From Lasioglossum baleicum (lineage: Eukaryota > Arthropoda > Insecta > Hymenoptera > Halictidae): a stretch of DNA of 64,000 nt. The notes under the pieces were generated by a model. It was not told the DNA's origin and made no database searches. It saw nothing but the letters and a program-made list of their open reading frames with translations. A program made the position numbers and the translations under genes. The first letter of the stretch is position 1. Each line of letters opens with the position of its first letter. Shown here piece by piece: positions 1-12,900 of this stretch. The stretch is from NCBI RefSeq assembly GCF_051020765.1, contig NC_134930.1:4588001-4652000 (forward strand), written 5' to 3'.

Positions 1-1273
1 CGAGAGGTCCATACCAATAACGCCCCACGGTCTCTGTGCGGTGCCGACCACGCTGGACATTCTTCCAGCGTATGCCGCGCAGAGTCCTGGGCCTCCTGGC
101 AGTGGTGGCACTGCGATCCTCCCAGTGCCAGATATGAACACACAGTTTGAGGAAACGGCGGTATGCAGGTAATTTAACTTATGCGCATGCATTGCTGCAA
201 CTTGTGCTGTATAATTTAGAAATTTTGTTACCGCGCCATTCGATTTTTATACATGTGCAAATACTCGTACACGCTGCACTGTATTTTTTCCGGACGCGAC
301 AAGGAGGGGACAGAGGCGAGTTCCGGCTCGCTTCTGTCCCCTCCCCCCGTCCCACCCCCTGGTCTACCCGCGTAAAACTTAAAAATACGATAAAATAAAA
401 GATAAAATCAATAAATGAAAACGTGTATAGATAAAATAGATAAAATAAAAGTCAATAAATAAATAAATAATAATAAGTAAATAAATACAATGGACAAAAC
501 ACAACAAACATAAGAAGGGGGGGCAAAATAAAGGGGTTTAAAAGATAATGATAAAAATTATAATATAGAATAGAAAATATATATAGGATAAAATGAAATA
601 TTATAAAATAAAAGGAGGGGGTCGACCGGCATGTCTCATCTTTGTAGAGGGGGGGGGGAGGGGATTATTTCTCCACCTCGCCCCCCGCGACCTGCCCACC
701 CCGGGGGCGCCTTAACGGCCAGTCCCCCTTGGCGGCGGTGGAAGTATTAAGTAGTCCCACCGCCGCCATTACGTCTGCGGCCCCTTACAGGGGGCCGTCG
801 GCCTCGTCGAGGTTGGCCCCGCCGATGCTAACCACCTGGCGGAGAGGGGGCCGGCTTCCCTCTCCCTTTCCGCTGCCTCCTTCTGCGTTATCACAATCTC
901 GCCGAAGGAGGCAAACGCTGCTCTTGACCTCTCGCTGCCGATCATGTGGTCGACCACGACCGGCAACGAGAGGACCATCCCAATAAAGCCCCTTAGGTCT
1001 CTGCGCGGCGCCGACCACGCTGGATGTTCTTCCAGCGTATGCCGCGCAGAGTCCTGGGCCTCCTCGCAGTGGTGGCACTGCGATCCTCCCAGTGCCATTT
1101 ATGAACACACAGTTTCAGGAAACGGCTGTATGCAGGTAATTTAACTTATGCGCATGCATTGCTGCAACTTGTGCTGTATTATTTAGAATTTTTGTTACCG
1201 CGCCATTCGATTTTTATACATGTGCAAATACTCGTACACGCTGCATTGTATTTTTTTCCGCACGCGACAAGGA

Positions 1274-1309
1274 GGGGACAGAGGCGAGTTCCGGCTCGCG
1301 TCTGTCCCC
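1274..1309. other. Second conserved hairpin (one per monomer)
   Basis: GGGGACAGA (1274-1282) pairs with TCTGTCCCC (1301-1309). One G-G mismatch follows, then GCGAG (1284-1288) pairs with CTCGC (1295-1299) around TTCCGG. Some monomers have GAGTCGAG, which weakens the inner stem; the outer stem is almost invariant. Confidence 0.8.
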
Positions 1310-1678
1310 TCCCCCCGTCCCGCCCCCCACGGCGACCCGCGTAAAACTTAAAAATACGATAAAATAATAGATAAAATCAATAAATGAAAACGTGTATAGA
1401 TAAAATAGATAAAATAAAAGTCAATAAAGAAATAAATACAATGGACAAAACACAACAAACATAAGAAGGGGGGGCAAAATAAAGGGGATTAAAAGATAAA
1501 GATAAAATTTATAATATAGAATATAAAATATATATAGGATAAAATGAAATATTATAAAATAAAAGGAGGGAGTTCGACCGGCAGGTGGCATCTTTGTAGA
1601 GGGGGGGAGGGGATTATTGCTCCACCTCGCCCCCGCGACCTGCCCACCCCGGGGGCGCCTTAACGGCCAGCCCCCCTT

Positions 1679-1715
1679 GGCGGCGGTGGAAGTACTAAGT
1701 AGTACCACCGCCGCC
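1679..1715. other. Conserved GC-rich hairpin (one per monomer)
   Basis: GGCGGCGGTG (1679-1688) pairs with CACCGCCGCC (1706-1715), and inside it GTACTA (1692-1697) pairs with TAGTAC (1700-1705) around a two-base loop. The outer stem recurs in nearly all monomers. The inner stem is perfect in some and interrupted in others (TATTAAGTAGTCC type). It lies just beyond the LINE-derived stop codon, in what would be 3' untranslated sequence on the minus strand. Confidence 0.85.
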
Positions 1716-2057
1716 ATTACGTCTGCGGCCCCTTACAGGGGGCCGTCGGCCTCGTCTGGGTTGCCCCGCCGATGCTAGCCTGCTGGCGGAGAGCGGGTCG
1801 GCTTCCCCCTCCCTCTCCGCTGCCTCCTTCTGCGTTATCACAATCTCGCCGAAGGAGACAAACGCTGCTCTCGACCTCTCGCTGCCGATCATGTGGTCGA
1901 CCACGACCGGCAACGAGAGGTCCATCCCAATAACGCCCCTTAGGTCTCTGCGCGGCGCCGACCACGCTGGACGTTCTTCCAGCGTATGCCGCTCAGAGTC
2001 CTGGGCCTCCTGGCAGTGGTGGCACTGCGATCCTCCCAGTGCCAGATATGAACACAC
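1695..2057 (-). pseudogene. R1-like LINE tail, Arg variant with shifted C-terminus
   Basis: In this class the last knuckle Cys reads Arg (HTLEERPAW). An indel near the end sends the frame into an Arg/Gly-rich tail ending NGGGGTT instead of KGPQT. The same form recurs at 6509-6871, 12276-12638, 14191-14553, 25712-26074, 29853-30215 and 53337-53699. Confidence 0.7.
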
Positions 2058-4614
2058 AGTTTGAGGAAACGGCGGTATGCAGGTAATTTAACTTATGCGC
2101 ATGCATTGCTGCAACTTGTGCTGTATAATTTAGAAATTTTGTTACCGCGCCATTCGATTTTTATACATGTGCAAATACTCGTACACGCTGCACTGTATTT
2201 TTTCCGGACGCGACAAGGAGGGGACAGAGGCGAGTTCCGGCTCGCTTCTGTCCCCTCCCCCCGTCCCACCCCCTGGTCTACCCGCGTAAAACTTAAAAAT
2301 ACGATAAAATAAAAGATAAAATCAATAAATGAAAACGTGTATAGATAAAATAGATAAAATAAAAGTCAATAAATAAATAAATAATAATAAGTAAATAAAT
2401 ACAATGGACAAAACACAACAAACATAAGAAGGGGGGGCAAAATAAAGGGGTTTAAAAGATAATGATAAAAATTATAATATAGAATAGAAAATATATATAG
2501 GATAAAATGAAATATTATAAAATAAAAGGAGGGGGTCGACCGGCATGTCTCATCTTTGTAGAGGGGGGGGGAGGGGATTATTTCTCCACCTCGCCCCCCG
2601 CGACCTGCCCACCCCGGGGGCGCCTTAACGGCCAGTCCCCCTTGGCGGCGGTGGAAGTATTAAGTAGTCCCACCGCCGCCATTACGTCTGCGGCCCCTTA
2701 CAGGGGGCCGTCGGCCTCGTCGAGGTTGGCCCCGCCGATGCTAACCACCTGGCGGAGAGGGGGCCGGCTTCCCTCTCCCTTTCCGCTGCCTCCTTCTGCG
2801 TTATCACAATCTCGCCGAAGGAGGCAAACGCTGCTCTTGACCTCTCGCTGCCGATCATGTGGTCGACCACGACCGGCAACGAGAGGTCCATACCAATAAC
2901 GCCCCACGGTCTCTGTGCGGTGCCGACCACGCTGGACATTCTTCCAGCGTATGCCGCGCAGAGTCCTGGGCCTCCTGGCAGTGGTGGCACTGCGATCCTC
3001 CCAGTGCCAGATATGAACACACAGTTTGAGGAAACGGCGGTATGCAGGTAATTTAACTTATGCGCATGCATTGCTGCAACTTGTGCTGTATAATTTAGAA
3101 ATTTTGTTACCGCGCCATTCGATTTTTATACATGTGCAAATACTCGTACACGCTGCACTGTATTTTTTCCGGACGCGACAAGGAGGGGACAGAGGCGAGT
3201 TCCGGCTCGCTTCTGTCCCCTCCCCCCGTCCCACCCCCTGGTCTACCCGCGTAAAACTTAAAAATACGATAAAATAAAAGATAAAATCAATAAATGAAAA
3301 CGTGTATAGATAAAATAGATAAAATAAAAGTCAATAAATAAATAAATAATAATAAGTAAATAAATACAATGGACAAAACACAACAAACATAAGAAGGGGG
3401 GGCAAAATAAAGGGGTTTAAAAGATAATGATAAAAATTATAATATAGAATAGAAAATATATATAGGATAAAATGAAATATTATAAAATAAAAGGAGGGGG
3501 TCGACCGGCATGTCTCATCTTTGTAGAGGGGGGGGGGAGGGGATTATTTCTCCACCTCGCCCCCCGCGACCTGCCCACCCCGGGGGCGCCTTAACGGCCA
3601 GTCCCCCTTGGCGGCGGTGGAAGTATTAAGTAGTCCCACCGCCGCCATTACGTCTGCGGCCCCTTACAGGGGGCCGTCGGCCTCGTCGAGGTTGGCCCCG
3701 CCGATGCTAACCACCTGGCGGAGAGGGGGCCGGCTTCCCTCTCCCTTTCCGCTGCCTCCTTCTGCGTTATCACAATCTCGCCGAAGGAGGCAAACGCTGC
3801 TCTTGACCTCTCGCTGCCGATCATGTGGTCGACCACGACCGGCAACGAGAGGACCATCCCAATAAAGCCCCTTAGGTCTCTGCGCGGCGCCGACCACGCT
3901 GGATGTTCTTCCAGCGTATGCCGCTCAGAGTCCTGGGCCTCCTCGCAGTTGTGGCACTGCGATCCTCCCAGTGCCAGATATGAACACACAGTTTGAGGAA
4001 ACGGCGGTATGCAGGTAATTTAACTTATGCGCATGCATTGCTGTAACTTGTGCTGTATAATTTAGAATTTTTGTTACCGCGCCATCCGATTTTTATACAT
4101 GTGCAAATACTCGTACACGCTGCATTGTATTTTTTTCCGCACGCGACAAGGAGGGGACAGAGTCGAGTTCCGGCTCGCGTCTGTCCCCTCCCCCCGTCAC
4201 ACCCCCCACGTCGACCCGCATAAAACTTAAAAATACGATAAAATAATAGATAAAATCAATAAATGAAAACGTGTATAGATAAAATAGATAAAATAAAAGT
4301 CAATAAATAAATAAATAATAATAAGTAAATAAATACAATGGACAAAACACAACAAACATAAGAAGGGGGGCAAAATAAAGGGGATTAAAAGATAAAGGTA
4401 AAATTTATAATATAGAATATAAAATATATATAGGATAAAATGAAATATTATAAAATAAAAGGAGGGGGTTCGACCGGCAGGTCTCATCTTTGTAGAGGGG
4501 GGGGAGGGGATTATTTCTCCACCTCGCCCCCCGCGACCTGCCCACCCCGGGGGCGCCTTAACGGCCAGTCCCCCTTGGCGGCGGTGGAAGTATTAAGTAG
4601 TCCCACCGCCGCCA

Positions 4615-4956
4615 TTACGTCTGCGGCCCCTTACAGGGGGCCGTCGGCCTCGTCGAGGTTGGCCCCGCCGATGCTAACCACCTGGCGGAGAGGGGGCCGG
4701 CTTCCCTCTCCCTTTCCGCTGCCTCCTTCTGCGTTATCACAATCTCGCCGAAGGAGGCAAACGCTGCTCTTGACCTCTCGCTGCCGATCATGTGGTCGAC
4801 CACGACCGGCAACGAGAGGTCCATCCCAATAAAGCCCCTTAGGTCTCTGCGCGGCGCCGACCACGCTGGATGTTCTTCCAGCGTATGCCGCTCAGAGTCC
4901 TGGGCCTCCTCGCAGTTGTGGCACTGCGATCCTCCCAGTGCCAGATATGAACACAC
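4615..4956 (-). pseudogene. R1-like LINE tail, His variant of the last knuckle ligand
   Basis: This copy represents the monomer class in which the last knuckle Cys reads His (HTLEEHPAW). The plus-strand triplet is ATG instead of ACA. Similar frames occur at 769-1098, 3648-3989, 7499-7840, 8425-8787, 9414-9755 and 10382-10723. Most of these also read CHNC for CHHC. Confidence 0.7.
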
Positions 4957-5193
4957 AGTTTGAGGAAACGGCGGTATGCAGGTAATTTAACTTATGCGCA
5001 TGCATTGCTGTAACTTGTGCTGTATAATTTAGAATTTTTGTTACCGCGCATTCCGATTTTTATACATGTGCAAATACTCGTACACGCTGCATTGTATTTT
5101 TTTCCGCACGCGACAAGGAGGGGACAGAGTCGAGTTCCGGCTCGCGTCTGTCCCCTCCCCCCGTCACACCCCCCACGTCGACCCGCATAAAAC

Positions 5194-8100
5194 TTAAAAA
5201 TACGATAAAATAATAGATAAAATCAATAAATGAAAACGTGTATAGATAAAATAGATAAAATAAAAGTCAATAAATAAATAAATAATAATAAGTAAATAAA
5301 TACAATGGACAAAACACAACAAACATAAGAAGGGGGGCAAAATAAAGGGGATTAAAAGATAAAGGTAAAATTTATAATATAGAATATAAAATATATATAG
5401 GATAAAATGAAATATTATAAAATAAAAGGAGGGGGTTCGACCGGCAGGTCTCATCTTTGTAGAGGGGGGGGGGAGGGGATTATTTCTCCACCTCGCCCCC
5501 CGCGACCTGCCCACCCCGGGGGCGCCTTAACGGCCAGTCCCCCTTGGCGGCGGTGGAAGTATTAAGTAGTCCCACCGCCGCCATTACGTCTGCGGCCCCT
5601 TACAGGGGGCCGTCGGCCTCGTCGAGGTTGGCCCCGCCGATGCTAACCACCTGGCGGAGAGGGGGCCGGCTTCCCTCTCCCTTTCCGCTGCCTCTTTCTG
5701 CGTTATCACAATCTCGCAGAAGGAGGCAAACGCTGCTCTTGACCTCTCGCTGCCGATCATGTGGTCGACCACGACCGGCAACGAGAGGTCCATACCAATA
5801 ACGCCCCACGGTCTCTGTGCGGTGCCGACCACGCTGGACATTCTTCCAGCGTATGCCGCGCAGAGTCCTGGGCCTCCTCGCAGTGGTGGCACTGCGATCC
5901 TCCCAGTGCCATTTATGAACACACAGTTTCAGGAAACGGCTGTATGCAGGTAATTTAACTTATGCGCATGCATTGCTGCAACTTGTGCTGTATTATTTAG
6001 AATTTTTGTTACCGCGCCATTCGATTTTTATACATGTGCAAATACTCGTACACGCTGCATTGTATTTTTTTCCGCACGCGACAAGGAGGGGACAGAGGCG
6101 AGTTCCGGCTCGCGTCTGTCCCCTCCCCCCGTCCCGCCCCCCACGGCGACCCGCGTAAAACTTAAAAATACGATAAAATAATAGATAAAATCAATAAATG
6201 AAAACGTGTATAGATAAAATAGATAAAATAAAAGTCAATAAAGAAATAAATACAATGGACAAAACACAACAAACATAAGAAGGGGGGGCAAAATAAAGGG
6301 GATTAAAAGATAAAGATAAAATTTATAATATAGAATATAAAATATATATAGGATAAAATGAAATATTATAAAATAAAAGGAGGGAGTTCGACCGGCAGGT
6401 GGCATCTTTGTAGAGGGGGGGAGGGGATTATTGCTCCACCTCGCCCCCGCGACCTGCCCACCCCGGGGGCGCCTTAACGGCCAGCCCCCCTTGGCGGCGG
6501 TGGAAGTACTAAGTAGTACCACCGCCGCCATTACGTCTGCGGCCCCTTACAGGGGGCCGTCGGCCTCGTCTGGGTTGCCCCGCCGATGCTAGCCTGCTGG
6601 CGGAGAGCGGGTCGGCTTCCCCCTCCCTCTCCGCTGCCTCCTTCTGCGTTATCACAATCTCGCCGAAGGAGACAAACGCTGCTCTCGACCTCTCGCTGCC
6701 GATCATGTGGTCGACCACGACCGGCAACGAGAGGTCCATCCCAATAACGCCCCTTAGGTCTCTGCGCGGCGCCGACCACGCTGGACGTTCTTCCAGCGTA
6801 TGCCGCTCAGAGTCCTGGGCCTCCTGGCAGTGGTGGCACTGCGATCCTCCCAGTGCCAGATATGAACACACAGTTTGAGGAAACGGCGGTATGCAGGTAA
6901 TTTAACTTATGCGCATGCATTGCTGCAACTTGTGCTGTATAATTTAGAAATTTTGTTACCGCGCCATTCGATTTTTATACATGTGCAAATACTCGTACAC
7001 GCTGCACTGTATTTTTTCCGGACGCGACAAGGAGGGGACAGAGGCGAGTTCCGGCTCGCTTCTGTCCCCTCCCCCCGTCCCATCCCCCTGGTCTACCCGC
7101 GTAAAACTTAAAAATACGATAAAATAAAAGATAAAATCAATAAATGAAAACGTGTATAGATAAAATAGATAAAATAAAAGTCAATAAATAAATAAATAAT
7201 AATAAGTAAATAAATACAATGGACAAAACACAACAAACATAAGAAGGGGGGGCAAAATAAAGGGGTTTAAAAGATAATGATAAAAATTATAATATAGAAT
7301 AGAAAATATATATAGGATAAAATGAAATATTATAAAATAAAAGGAGGGGGTCGACCGGCAGGTCTCATCTTTGTAGAGGGGGGTGGGGAGGGGATTATTT
7401 CTCCACCTCGCCCCCCGCGACCTGCCCACCCCGGGGGCGCCTTAACGGCCAGTCCCCCTTGGCGGCGGTGGAAGTATTAAGTAGTCCCACCGCCGCCATT
7501 ACGTCTGCGGCCCCTTACAGGGGGCCGTCGGCCTCGTCGAGGTTGGCCCCGCCGATGCTAACCACCTGGCGGAGAGGGGGCCGGCTTCCCTCTCCCTTTC
7601 CGCTGCCTCCTTCTGCGTTATCACAATCTCGCCGAAGGAGGCAAACGCTGCTCTTGACCTCTCGCTGCCGATCATGTGGTCGACCACGACCGGCAACGAG
7701 AGGACCATCCCAATAAAGCCCCTTAGGTCTCTGCGCGGCGCCGACCACGCTGGATGTTCTTCCAGCGTATGCCGCTCAGAGTCCTGGGCCTCCTCGCAGT
7801 TGTGGCACTGCGATCCTCCCAGTGCCAGATATGAACACACAGTTTGAGGAAACGGCGGTATGCAGGTAATTTAACTTATGCGCATGCATTGCTGTAACTT
7901 GTGCTGTATAATTTAGAATTTTTGTTACCGCGCCATCCGATTTTTATACATGTGCAAATACTCGTACACGCTGCATTGTATTTTTTTCCGCACGCGACAA
8001 GGAGGGGACAGAGTCGAGTTCCAGCTCGCGTCTGTCCCCTCCCCCCGTCACACCCCCCACGTCGACCCGCATAAAACTTAAAAATACGATAAAATAATAG

Positions 8101-11100
8101 ATAAAATCAATAAATGAAAACGTGTATAGATAAAATAGATAAAATAAAAGTCAATAAATAAATAAATACAATGGACAAAACACAACAAACATAAGAAGGG
8201 GGGGCAAAATAAAGGGGATTAAAAGATAAAGATAAAATTTATAATATAGAATATAAAATATATATAGGATAAAATGAAATATTATAAAATAAAAGGAGGG
8301 AGTTCGACCGGCAGGTGGCATCTTTGTAGAGGGGGGGAGGGGATTATTGCTCCACCTCGCCCCCGCGACCTGCCCACCCCGGGGGCGCCTTAACGGCCAG
8401 CCCCCCTTGGCGGCGGTGGAAGTACTAAGTAGTACCACCGCCGCCATTACGTCTGCGGCCCCTTACAGGGGGCCGTCGGCCTCGTCTGGGTTGCCCCGCC
8501 GATGCTAGCCTGCTGGCGGAGAGCGGGTCGGCTTCCCCCTCCCTCTCCGCTGCCTCCTTCTGCGTTATCATAATCTCGCCGAAGGAGACAAACGCTGCTC
8601 TCGACCTCTCGCTGCCGATCATGTGGTCGACCACGACCGGCAACGAGAGGACCATCCCAATAAAGCCCCTTAGGTCTCTGCGCGGCGCCGACCACGCTGG
8701 ATGTTCTTCCAGCGTATGCCGCTCAGAGTCCTGGGCCTCCTCGCAGTTGTGGCACTGCGATCCTCCCAGTGCCAGATATGAACACACAGTTTGAGGAAAC
8801 GGCGGTATGCAGGTAATTTAACTTATGCGCATGCATTGCTGTAACTTGTGCTGTATAATTTAGAATTTTTGTTACCGCGCCATCCGATTTTTATACATGT
8901 TCAAATACTCGTACACGCTGCATTGTATTTTTTTCCGCACGCGACAAGGAGGGGACAGAGTCGAGTTCCGGCTCGCGTCTGTCCCCTCCCCCCGTCACAC
9001 CCCCCACGTCGACCCGCATAAAACTTAAAAATACGATAAAATAATAGATAAAATCAATAAATGAAAACGTGTATAGATAAAATAGATAAAATAAAAGTCA
9101 ATAAATAAATAAATAATAATAAGTAAATAAATACAATGGACAAAACACAACAAACATAAGAAGGGGGGCAAAATAAAGGGGATTAAAAGATAAAGGTAAA
9201 ATTTATAATATAGAATATAAAATATATATAGGATAAAATGAAATATTATAAAATAAAAGGAGGGGGTTCGACCGGCAGGTCTCATCTTTGTAGAGGGGGG
9301 GGGAGGGGATTATTTCTCCACCTCGCCCCCCGCGACCTGCCCACCCCGGGGGCGCCTTAACGGCCAGTCCCCCTTGGCGGCGGTGGAAGTATTAAGTAGT
9401 CCCACCGCCGCCATTACGTCTGCGGCCCCTTACAGGGGGCCGTCGGCCTCGTCGAGGTTGGCCCCGCCGATGCTAACCACCTGGCGGAGAGGGGGCCGGC
9501 TTCCCTCTCCCTTTCCGCTGCCTCCTTCTGCGTTATCACAATCTCGCCGAAGGAGGCAAACGCTGCTCTTGACCTCTCGCTGCCGATCATGTGGTCGACC
9601 ACGACCGGCAACGAGAGGTCCATCCCAATAAAGCCCCTTAGGTCTCTGCGCGGCGCCGACCACGCTGGATGTTCTTCCAGCGTATGCCGCTCAGAGTCCT
9701 GGGCCTCCTCGCAGTGGTGGCACTGCGATCCTCCCAGTGCCAGATATGAACACACAGTTTGAGGAAACGGCGGTATGCAGGTAATTTAACTTATGCGCAT
9801 GCATTGCTGCAACTTGTGCTGTATAATTTAGAATTTTTGTTACCGCGCCATCCGATTTTTATACATGTTCAAATACTCGTACACGCTGCATTGTATTTTT
9901 TTCCGCACGCGACAAGGAGGGGACAGAGTCGAGTTCCGGCTCGCGTCTGTCCCCTCCCCCCGTCACACCCCCCACGTCGACCCGCATAAAACTTAAAAAT
10001 ACGATAAAATAATAGATAAAATCAATAAATGAAAACGTGTATAGATAAAATAGATAAAATAAAAGTCAATAAATAAATAAATAATAATAAGTAAATAAAT
10101 ACAATGGACAAAACACAACAAACATAAGAAGGGGGGCAAAATAAAGGGGATTAAAAGATAAAGGTAAAATTTATAATATAGAATATAAAATATATATAGG
10201 ATAAAATGAAATATTATAAAATAAAAGGAGGGGGTTCGACCGGCAGGTCTCATCTTTGTAGAGGGGGGGGGAGGGGATTATTTCTCCACCTCGCCCCCCG
10301 CGACCTGCCCACCCCGGGGGCGCCTTAACGGCCAGTCCCCCTTGGCGGCGGTGGAAGTATTAAGTAGTCCCACCGCCGCCATTACGTCTGCGGCCCCTTA
10401 CAGGGGGCCGTCGGCCTCGTCGAGGTTGGCCCCGCCGATGCTAACCACCTGGCGGAGAGGGGGCCGGCTTCCCTCTCCCTTTCCGCTGCCTCCTTCTGCG
10501 TTATCACAATCTCGCCGAAGGAGGCAAACGCTGCTCTTGACCTCTCGCTGCCGATCATGTGGTCGACCACGACCGGCAACGAGAGGTCCATCCCAATAAA
10601 GCCCCTTAGGTCTCTGCGCGGCGCCGACCACGCTGGATGTTCTTCCAGCGTATGCCGCTCAGAGTCCTGGGCCTCCTCGCAGTTGTGGCACTGCGATCCT
10701 CCCAGTGCCAGATATGAACACACAGTTTGAGGAAACGGCGGTATGCAGGTAATTTAACTTATGCGCATGCATTGCTGTAACTTGTGCTGTATAATTTAGA
10801 ATTTTTGTTACCGCGCCATCCGATTTTTATACATGTGCAAATACTCGTACACGCTGCATTGTATTTTTTTCCGCACGCGACAAGGAGGGGACAGAGTCGA
10901 GTTCCGGCTCGCGTCTGTCCCCTCCCCCCGTCACACCCCCCACGTCGACCCGCATAAAACTTAAAAATACGATAAAATAATAGATAAAATCAATAAATGA
11001 AAACGTGTATAGATAAAATAGATAAAATAAAAGTCAATAAATAAATAAATAATAATAAGTAAATAAATACAATGGACAAAACACAACAAACATAAGAAGG

Positions 11101-12900
11101 GGGGCAAAATAAAGGGGATTAAAAGATAAAGGTAAAATTTATAATATAGAATATAAAATATATATAGGATAAAATGAAATATTATAAAATAAAAGGAGGG
11201 GGTTCGACCGGCAGGTCTCATCTTTGTAGAGGGGGGGGGGAGGGGATTATTTCTCCACCTCGCCCCCCGCGACCTGCCCACCCCGGGGGCGCCTTAACGG
11301 CCAGTCCCCCTTGGCGGCGGTGGAAGTATTAAGTAGTCCCACCGCCGCCATTACGTCTGCGGCCCCTTACAGGGGGCCGTCGGCCTCGTCGAGGTTGGCC
11401 CCGCCGATGCTAACCACCTGGCGGAGAGGGGGCCGGCTTCCCTCTCCCTTTCCGCTGCCTCTTTCTGCGTTATCACAATCTCGCAGAAGGAGGCAAACGC
11501 TGCTCTTGACCTCTCGCTGCCGATCATGTGGTCGACCACGACCGGCAACGAGAGGTCCATACCAATAACGCCCCACGGTCTCTGTGCGGTGCCGACCACG
11601 CTGGACATTCTTCCAGCGTATGCCGCGCAGAGTCCTGGGCCTCCTCGCAGTGGTGGCACTGCGATCCTCCCAGTGCCATTTATGAACACACAGTTTCAGG
11701 AAACGGCTGTATGCAGGTAATTTAACTTATGCGCATGCATTGCTGCAACTTGTGCTGTATTATTTAGAATTTTTGTTACCGCGCCATTCGATTTTTATAC
11801 ATGTGCAAATACTCGTACACGCTGCATTGTATTTTTTTCCGCACGCGACAAGGAGGGGACAGAGGCGAGTTCCGGCTCGCGTCTGTCCCCTCCCCCCGTC
11901 CCGCCCCCCACGGCGACCCGCGTAAAACTTAAAAATACGATAAAATAATAGATAAAATCAATAAATGAAAACGTGTATAGATAAAATAGATAAAATAAAA
12001 GTCAATAAAGAAATAAATACAATGGACAAAACACAACAAACATAAGAAGGGGGGGCAAAATAAAGGGGATTAAAAGATAAAGATAAAATTTATAATATAG
12101 AATATAAAATATATATAGGATAAAATGAAATATTATAAAATAAAAGGAGGGAGTTCGACCGGCAGGTGGCATCTTTGTAGAGGGGGGGAGGGGATTATTG
12201 CTCCACCTCGCCCCCGCGACCTGCCCACCCCGGGGGCGCCTTAACGGCCAGCCCCCCTTGGCGGCGGTGGAAGTACTAAGTAGTACCACCGCCGCCATTA
12301 CGTCTGCGGCCCCTTACAGGGGGCCGTCGGCCTCGTCTGGGTTGCCCCGCCGATGCTAGCCTGCTGGCGGAGAGCGGGTCGGCTTCCCCCTCCCTCTCCG
12401 CTGCCTCCTTCTGCGTTATCACAATCTCGCCGAAGGAGACAAACGCTGCTCTCGACCTCTCGCTGCCGATCATGTGGTCGACCACGACCGGCAACGAGAG
12501 GTCCATCCCAATAACGCCCCTTAGGTCTCTGCGCGGCGCCGACCACGCTGGACGTTCTTCCAGCGTATGCCGCTCAGAGTCCTGGGCCTCCTGGCAGTGG
12601 TGGCACTGCGATCCTCCCAGTGCCAGATATGAACACACAGTTTGAGGAAACGGCGGTATGCAGGTAATTTAACTTATGCGCATGCATTGCTGCAACTTGT
12701 GCTGTATAATTTAGAAATTTTGTTACCGCGCCATTCGATTTTTATACATGTGCAAATACTCGTACACGCTGCACTGTATTTTTTCCGGACGCGACAAGGA
12801 GGGGACAGAGGCGAGTTCCGGCTCGCTTCTGTCCCCTCCCCCCGTCCCATCCCCCTGGTCTACCCGCGTAAAACTTAAAAATACGATAAAATAAAAGATA
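5194..12900. repeat. Six-monomer duplication at 5767-bp offset
   Basis: Open frames and flanking sequence at about 4.2-7.1 kb recur at about 10.0-12.9 kb with a constant offset of 5766-5767 bp (for example 5194 to 10961, 6235 to 12002, 6875 to 12642). That is six monomers. A further offset of 1915 bp, two monomers, links 12.0-13.6 kb to 13.9-15.5 kb with identical translations. Both point to recent multi-monomer duplications. Exact breakpoints need alignment. Confidence 0.8.

Noticed and set aside
147..398. Recurrent plus-strand frame (MRKRRYAGNL type) present in nearly every monomer
   Set aside because: It lies opposite and beside the LINE remnant, over landmark and hairpin sequence. It has no protein-like features, varies at its end with every indel, and recurs only because the monomer does.
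4227..4487. Hydrophobic minus-strand frames (FYFIIFHFILYIFYILYY type)
   Set aside because: These are translations of the A-rich segment read as T-rich; the apparent membrane segments are composition artefacts.
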